14,933 bases of DNA. Source: Deltaproteobacteria bacterium (lineage in GTDB: Bacteria > Desulfobacterota > Desulfobacteria > Desulfobacterales > SURF-7). The stretch lies in the NCBI GenBank assembly GCA_019307665.1, contig JAFDJC010000039.1, positions 1-14,933 of the forward strand, in the 5' to 3' direction. Both the position numbers and the translations under genes were made by a program. Each line of letters begins with the position of its first letter. Position 1 is the stretch's first letter. Shown here in pieces: positions 12,137-14,933 of the stretch. The notes beneath the pieces were generated by a model that searched no databases, was not told where the DNA came from, and worked only from the letters and a program-made list of their open reading frames with translations.

Positions 12137-12876
12137 TCCATAATCTCCAGGCAGGTTATCAAAACAGCCATAAAAACAGCCCAGGCTGCATCGGTTCTGC
12201 AAAACGAAAATTCATAAAGACTGACAAATTTACCTGAAAAACCACGGCATCGCATAGCCTGATGGACCCTTTCCGCTTGTTCCGAGGCCCTGACGAACAG
12301 CATACCGACAATAAAAGCATAGGTTTTATAGGTATGCAGTTTTGTTTTTGCATGAAAACAACGGACTCTCGCAGCCGTTAACAATCTCTGATACTCTTGT
12401 TCTATTACAAAAAGATATCTGTATGTAAGGAGAAGAAGCTGCACCATCTTGTTCGGAACACGCAACCGACCCATGGCATGACCCAGTAAGCCCAAAGGGA
12501 TAGCAGCGACAAGTGCGATAAAGCACAATAGGATTGCATTTGATTTTAGAGTAATTTTAGCAGCCAGCAGCACTCCCTGCTGCGACACTGAAAACGGACC
12601 GATACTGAACATGGCCGTTCCTTTAAACGTAAAAGGAAGAACCGCCCAGAAAAAGAAAATAAAAATATTCACAACAGCAACCCGTTTCGCAACTATTTGT
12701 AAATGCAACCGGGAAAGACCTATGAAAAACAGGGCGAGGACGAACGCCGTGAAAAGTGTTGCAAATCCCGATGAAAGGGCGACTACCACGGCAAAAACTA
12801 CTGCAGATATGACCCTTGTACGTGGATCAAGCTTGTTGATCAATGAATTTTCAGAAACAAATGTTTCTCTAATCAT
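12115..12876 (-). CDS. nikQ: ECF-type nickel/cobalt importer transmembrane subunit (NikQ/CbiQ)
   Basis: This 253-residue protein is the T component that links the ATPase to the metal-binding NikM. Several hydrophobic segments fill residues 22-55, 68-82, 103-137 and about 183-195, with a final one near 230-248. The two cytoplasmic coupling motifs expected in EcfT proteins are present: AARVRCF (168-174) and AMRCRGF (207-213). The glycine of the first is a cysteine, a mild departure from the usual A-R-G pattern. The N terminus LDPRTRV (16-22) is also typical. Only 8 bases separate it from nikL upstream, and it overlaps nikO downstream. Confidence 0.92.
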   Translation of the reverse strand: MIRETFVSENSLINKLDPRTRVISAVVFAVVVALSSGFATLFTAFVLALFFIGLSRLHLQIVAKRVAVVNIFIFFFWAVLPFTFKGTAMFSIGPFSVSQQGVLLAAKITLKSNAILLCFIALVAAIPLGLLGHAMGRLRVPNKMVQLLLLTYRYLFVIEQEYQRLLTAARVRCFHAKTKLHTYKTYAFIVGMLFVRASEQAERVHQAMRCRGFSGKFVSLYEFSFCRTDAAWAVFMAVLITCLEIMEWMKIMQ

Positions 12877-12884
12877 GGTCTACT

Positions 12885-13448
12885 TCAGCGCCCCTTCCTG
12901 TTTCTGCTTTTAAACAAGGCAGCCACGCCGGCCAGCCCGATAATATAGCCGATCCCCCCAAAAATATCGGTAACCGAAGGATCGCTGTTACGCTGATCTA
13001 CAAGCATTGTGATGACAGGTTTCAGCTTTTTATCCATAATGCTTTCAACGATAGCTTCCAATTCCTTTGGTGTGACCTGGATCTTTTCCGGCTTCATTGT
13101 TTCTCCTGACATTTCCCGCACTGTTTTCTTATTGGCATCAAATGGGATTTTCCAGTGATTCTGATGGCCTGCCCCTGTCTTCAGCACGATATCAAGGCCT
13201 GTTTTTTCAGGGGCTGTAAATGAAAAGCGGCCCTGGTCATCGGTCTTACCTTCTAAAATCTTTCTCCCCTGGTCATCATAAACTTCAATCCGTCCGTTGT
13301 TAACCCTTTTTCCTCCGCTGAATTGGCTTTCAGTGAATACCTTATTCCCCTCTTTCCAGGCAAAAATCGTTACCTTGTGGGCAAAAACACTTTGTGCAGT
13401 ATAAAAAAGAAAAATCAGAATAAAAAAAGATAATAATTTTTTTCCCAT
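12885..13448 (-). CDS. nikL: Nickel transport accessory protein NikL (periplasmic, membrane-anchored)
   Basis: This 187-residue protein has a signal peptide (residues 1-24, cleavage expected after SVFA, leaving a histidine at the new N terminus). A beta-rich middle follows (about 25-100: IEVYDDQGRKILEGKTDDQGRFSF), resembling carboxypeptidase-regulatory-like folds. After a charged linker comes a single C-terminal membrane segment at about 163-180 ending in RNRKGR. This arrangement and the place between nikM and nikQ match NikL of the NikKMLQO importers, where it replaces the NikN/CbiN subunit. Its exact role in metal capture is not well defined in the family. Only 2 bases separate it from the nikM stop. 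Confidence 0.8.
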   Translation of the reverse strand: MGKKLLSFFILIFLFYTAQSVFAHKVTIFAWKEGNKVFTESQFSGGKRVNNGRIEVYDDQGRKILEGKTDDQGRFSFTAPEKTGLDIVLKTGAGHQNHWKIPFDANKKTVREMSGETMKPEKIQVTPKELEAIVESIMDKKLKPVITMLVDQRNSDPSVTDIFGGIGYIIGLAGVAALFKSRNRKGR

Positions 13449-13450
13449 TT

Positions 13451-14056
13451 CTATATACCTCTCACAGAAAGAAGTTCAGGTTGAACCTTTTTCAGAAAAC
13501 CTATACAGAACATCGTGACCACACCTTCAACGATCATAACCGGCACATGTGCCGCTACCAGAAGGGCTGCGAGTTCAAAGAATTTTTCTTCCGTGAACAC
13601 CAGCGCTGCTGCTGCGATGAGCGCACCGAGAAAAACCGAGAAAAAACCGCATGCAAAAGCAGCAGGAAGCGCAAACCTTGAATTGCTTCTGACCGGTTTG
13701 TTGAAAAGATAGTAACACATTATTGCAGGCACTGCCATGATAACGGTATTGACCCCCAGCACAGTGATTCCGCCAAACTGAAAAAAAATAAACTGAAGAA
13801 AAAGAGCTGTTAAAATTGCAGGAAATGCTCCCCAGCCTAAAAGCAGGCCGACTATGCCGTTTAATATCAAATGAACACTTGATAAACCTATCGGCACGTG
13901 AATCAACGATGCAACGAAAAAAGCCGAGGATAGCATCCCTGCCCTTGCAATACTGTCATAATCAAGGCTTTTCAACCCTACTGCCGTACCTGCTGCAGCT
14001 ATAGCCGCACCTGAGAATAGAACAGGAGCGGATAAAACGCCTTCTGAAATATGCAT
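13451..14056 (-). CDS. nikM: Nickel/cobalt importer substrate-binding membrane subunit (NikM/CbiM)
   Basis: This 201-residue S component binds the metal ion and carries it across the membrane. The N terminus MHISEGVL is diagnostic: in this family the free amino group and His2 coordinate the metal, together with a histidine in the second region (here H62 in SSVHLILNG; H53 is close by). About six hydrophobic segments follow. The ATG at 14056 is fixed by the need for histidine at position 2 and has GGGGAAAA ahead. It lies 19 bases after nikK and 2 before nikL. Nickel is preferred over cobalt because of the K and L partners, but this is by analogy. Confidence 0.92.
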   Translation of the reverse strand: MHISEGVLSAPVLFSGAAIAAAGTAVGLKSLDYDSIARAGMLSSAFFVASLIHVPIGLSSVHLILNGIVGLLLGWGAFPAILTALFLQFIFFQFGGITVLGVNTVIMAVPAIMCYYLFNKPVRSNSRFALPAAFACGFFSVFLGALIAAAALVFTEEKFFELAALLVAAHVPVMIVEGVVTMFCIGFLKKVQPELLSVRGI

Positions 14057-14075
14057 AATTACTTTTCCCCGATTT

Positions 14076-14852
14076 TCAGAAAATTGGTTCCTGAAATTCC
14101 ACCCAGATCACTGCGCCGATTTCCACGTCCTTATCTTTACCATCTTTTTTCAGTTTGTAATCAGCTGTATTAAGCGCCGCAAAACCCCACCATCCTGCCC
14201 ATGGAGCCGCATATGTGAACACGCCGTTCTGATCAGCCTTTATGGTCTGTGTAATCATATAGTCTGTCGGTGCCTTAAAACGTTTAGACTTATTATAGAA
14301 TTCGACTTCAACTTCTGCAAAGGGAACAATCTTCCCGTCCAGTTTAATAATTCCCTGAAAAACGTTGCCCGAATAAAGACCATATGGTTTTGAAAGCGGA
14401 ACAATTTCGGTTTTAAGACCTATCTCAGCATCCCATCCGTCATCAACCCCAAACGCCGTGACAACAGTCTTTGTATAATGAACGATAAAACAGTCTTCCG
14501 CAGGTTCCCAGTAAGGTTTCGGTTCCATATAAAACATATAGACTCCCGGCCTTTTAATTGTGTAGCTGGTTTCCCACGCCTTATGTCCCATTATTCGGGT
14601 TTCGTTCAGGCGTGTTGTAAGACTGATTTTTTCTCCATTTGCAGCAACACTGAAACTTTTTGGTTTCAAAAGTTCCATTCCAACCATTTCAAAGGGATGG
14701 GAAAAGGAAAGCCTGATATCAATTGTTTTTTCATCGTCCTGCATCACCATTGAATCTGAAGAAGCCACCATCCCGAAATGAGCCCAAACAGAACCCGCTG
14801 AAAAAATAACCATTACTGTCGATACTATTATTACCCATAATTGCTTTTTCAT
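14076..14852 (-). CDS. nikK: Periplasmic DUF4198-type protein of the nickel importer (NikK)
   Basis: This 258-residue protein begins with a signal peptide (MKKQLWVIIVSTV..., cleavage after SVWA), leaving AHFGM or HFGM at the mature N terminus, an early histidine fit for metal binding. The rest resembles the DUF4198/GH25-like family: the KPGVYMFYMEPK-type strand region near residues 100-112, a FAEVEVEFYNKS block at about 178-189, and ADQNGVFTYAAPWAGWWGFAA near the end. These proteins are found next to NikM and probably help capture metal in the periplasm (known from genomic context). The ATG at 14852 has GGAGGA at 14861-14856, with unusually short spacing. It is the first gene of nikKMLQO. Confidence 0.85.
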   Translation of the reverse strand: MKKQLWVIIVSTVMVIFSAGSVWAHFGMVASSDSMVMQDDEKTIDIRLSFSHPFEMVGMELLKPKSFSVAANGEKISLTTRLNETRIMGHKAWETSYTIKRPGVYMFYMEPKPYWEPAEDCFIVHYTKTVVTAFGVDDGWDAEIGLKTEIVPLSKPYGLYSGNVFQGIIKLDGKIVPFAEVEVEFYNKSKRFKAPTDYMITQTIKADQNGVFTYAAPWAGWWGFAALNTADYKLKKDGKDKDVEIGAVIWVEFQEPIF

Positions 14853-14869
14853 AAATCCTCCATTTTAGC

Positions 14870-14926
14870 AAAAAAAAACCACAAAAAGTCAAGGCATGTT
14901 CATCATACCGGTAAACCATTCGTGGT
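14870..14926 (-). terminator. Terminator-like hairpin with T-tract just upstream of nikK
   Basis: On the minus strand ACCACGAA (14926-14919) can pair with TTTGTGGT (14885-14878), with one G-T pair, and is followed by a run of T residues (complement of A 14870-14878). The loop is long (33 bases) and could hold an alternative structure. The T-run ends 8 bases before the nikK ribosome-binding site, leaving no room for a promoter between them. It therefore looks like an attenuator in the nik leader or the terminator of an upstream gene outside the window. Confidence 0.35.
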
Positions 14927-14933
14927 GTATTTT

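Noticed and set aside
14903..14908. NikR half-site TCATAC upstream of nikK
   Set aside because: The matching GTATGA half at the expected distance is missing in the visible sequence; six bases alone are not evidence, though a second half may lie outside the window.
14853..14933. Cobalamin riboswitch ahead of the importer operon
   Set aside because: None of the conserved B12-box sequence is visible in the 81 bases available, and the subunit set points to nickel.

Overview
The window looks like chromosomal DNA of an anaerobic, proteobacteria-like bacterium, most plausibly a sulfate-reducer-type member of the Desulfobacterota (former Deltaproteobacteria). The pointers are a four-subunit 2-oxoacid:ferredoxin oxidoreductase (anaerobic metabolism), an IHF-alpha-type DNA-bending protein (typical of Proteobacteria and relatives), and a NikKMLQO-type nickel importer. 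The lineage is inference; there is no marker here that settles it. Most of the window is recognisable housekeeping, metabolic and transport genes. I do not see a clearly new multi-gene system; the odd material lies in the non-coding segments and in one small acidic protein.

Layout. 1-175 is a hairpin-dense non-coding stretch, probably the edge of a structured mobile RNA or element that continues to the left. 176-583 is AT-rich and non-coding, with a perfect short palindrome and a TGACAA/TTGTCA dyad just ahead of the first operon. 584-3552 (+) is a tight porGDAB operon. 3596-4936 (-) holds ihfA, with its own promoter and three 11-bp tandem repeats in its leader, and the 16S rRNA dimethyltransferase gene rsmA/ksgA. 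5095-8058 (+) is a large cytoplasmic M16C/PreP-type zinc peptidase. 8121-9356 (-) is a CPA1-type Na+/H+ antiporter, divergent from a 3-hydroxyacyl-CoA dehydrogenase at 9553-10464 (+); two dyads lie between them. 10504-10798 (-) is a complete two-gene tRNA-Ser unit (UGA then GCU) with promoter and intrinsic terminator. 10918-11400 (+) encodes an unrecognised protein with a very acidic tail. 11405-14852 (-) is a nikKMLQO nickel (or cobalt) importer operon that ends only 4 bases from the convergent acidic-protein gene and is preceded by a terminator-like hairpin with a T-tract, a possible attenuator.

How the genes fit together. The oxidoreductase exchanges 2-oxoacids and acyl-CoA with reduced ferredoxin, and the hydroxyacyl-CoA dehydrogenase handles acyl-CoA intermediates. 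Imported nickel would serve enzymes such as NiFe hydrogenase or CO dehydrogenase/acetyl-CoA synthase, which are not in the window. This is a coherent anaerobic picture, but the genes are separate transcription units and nothing shows that they act as one system.
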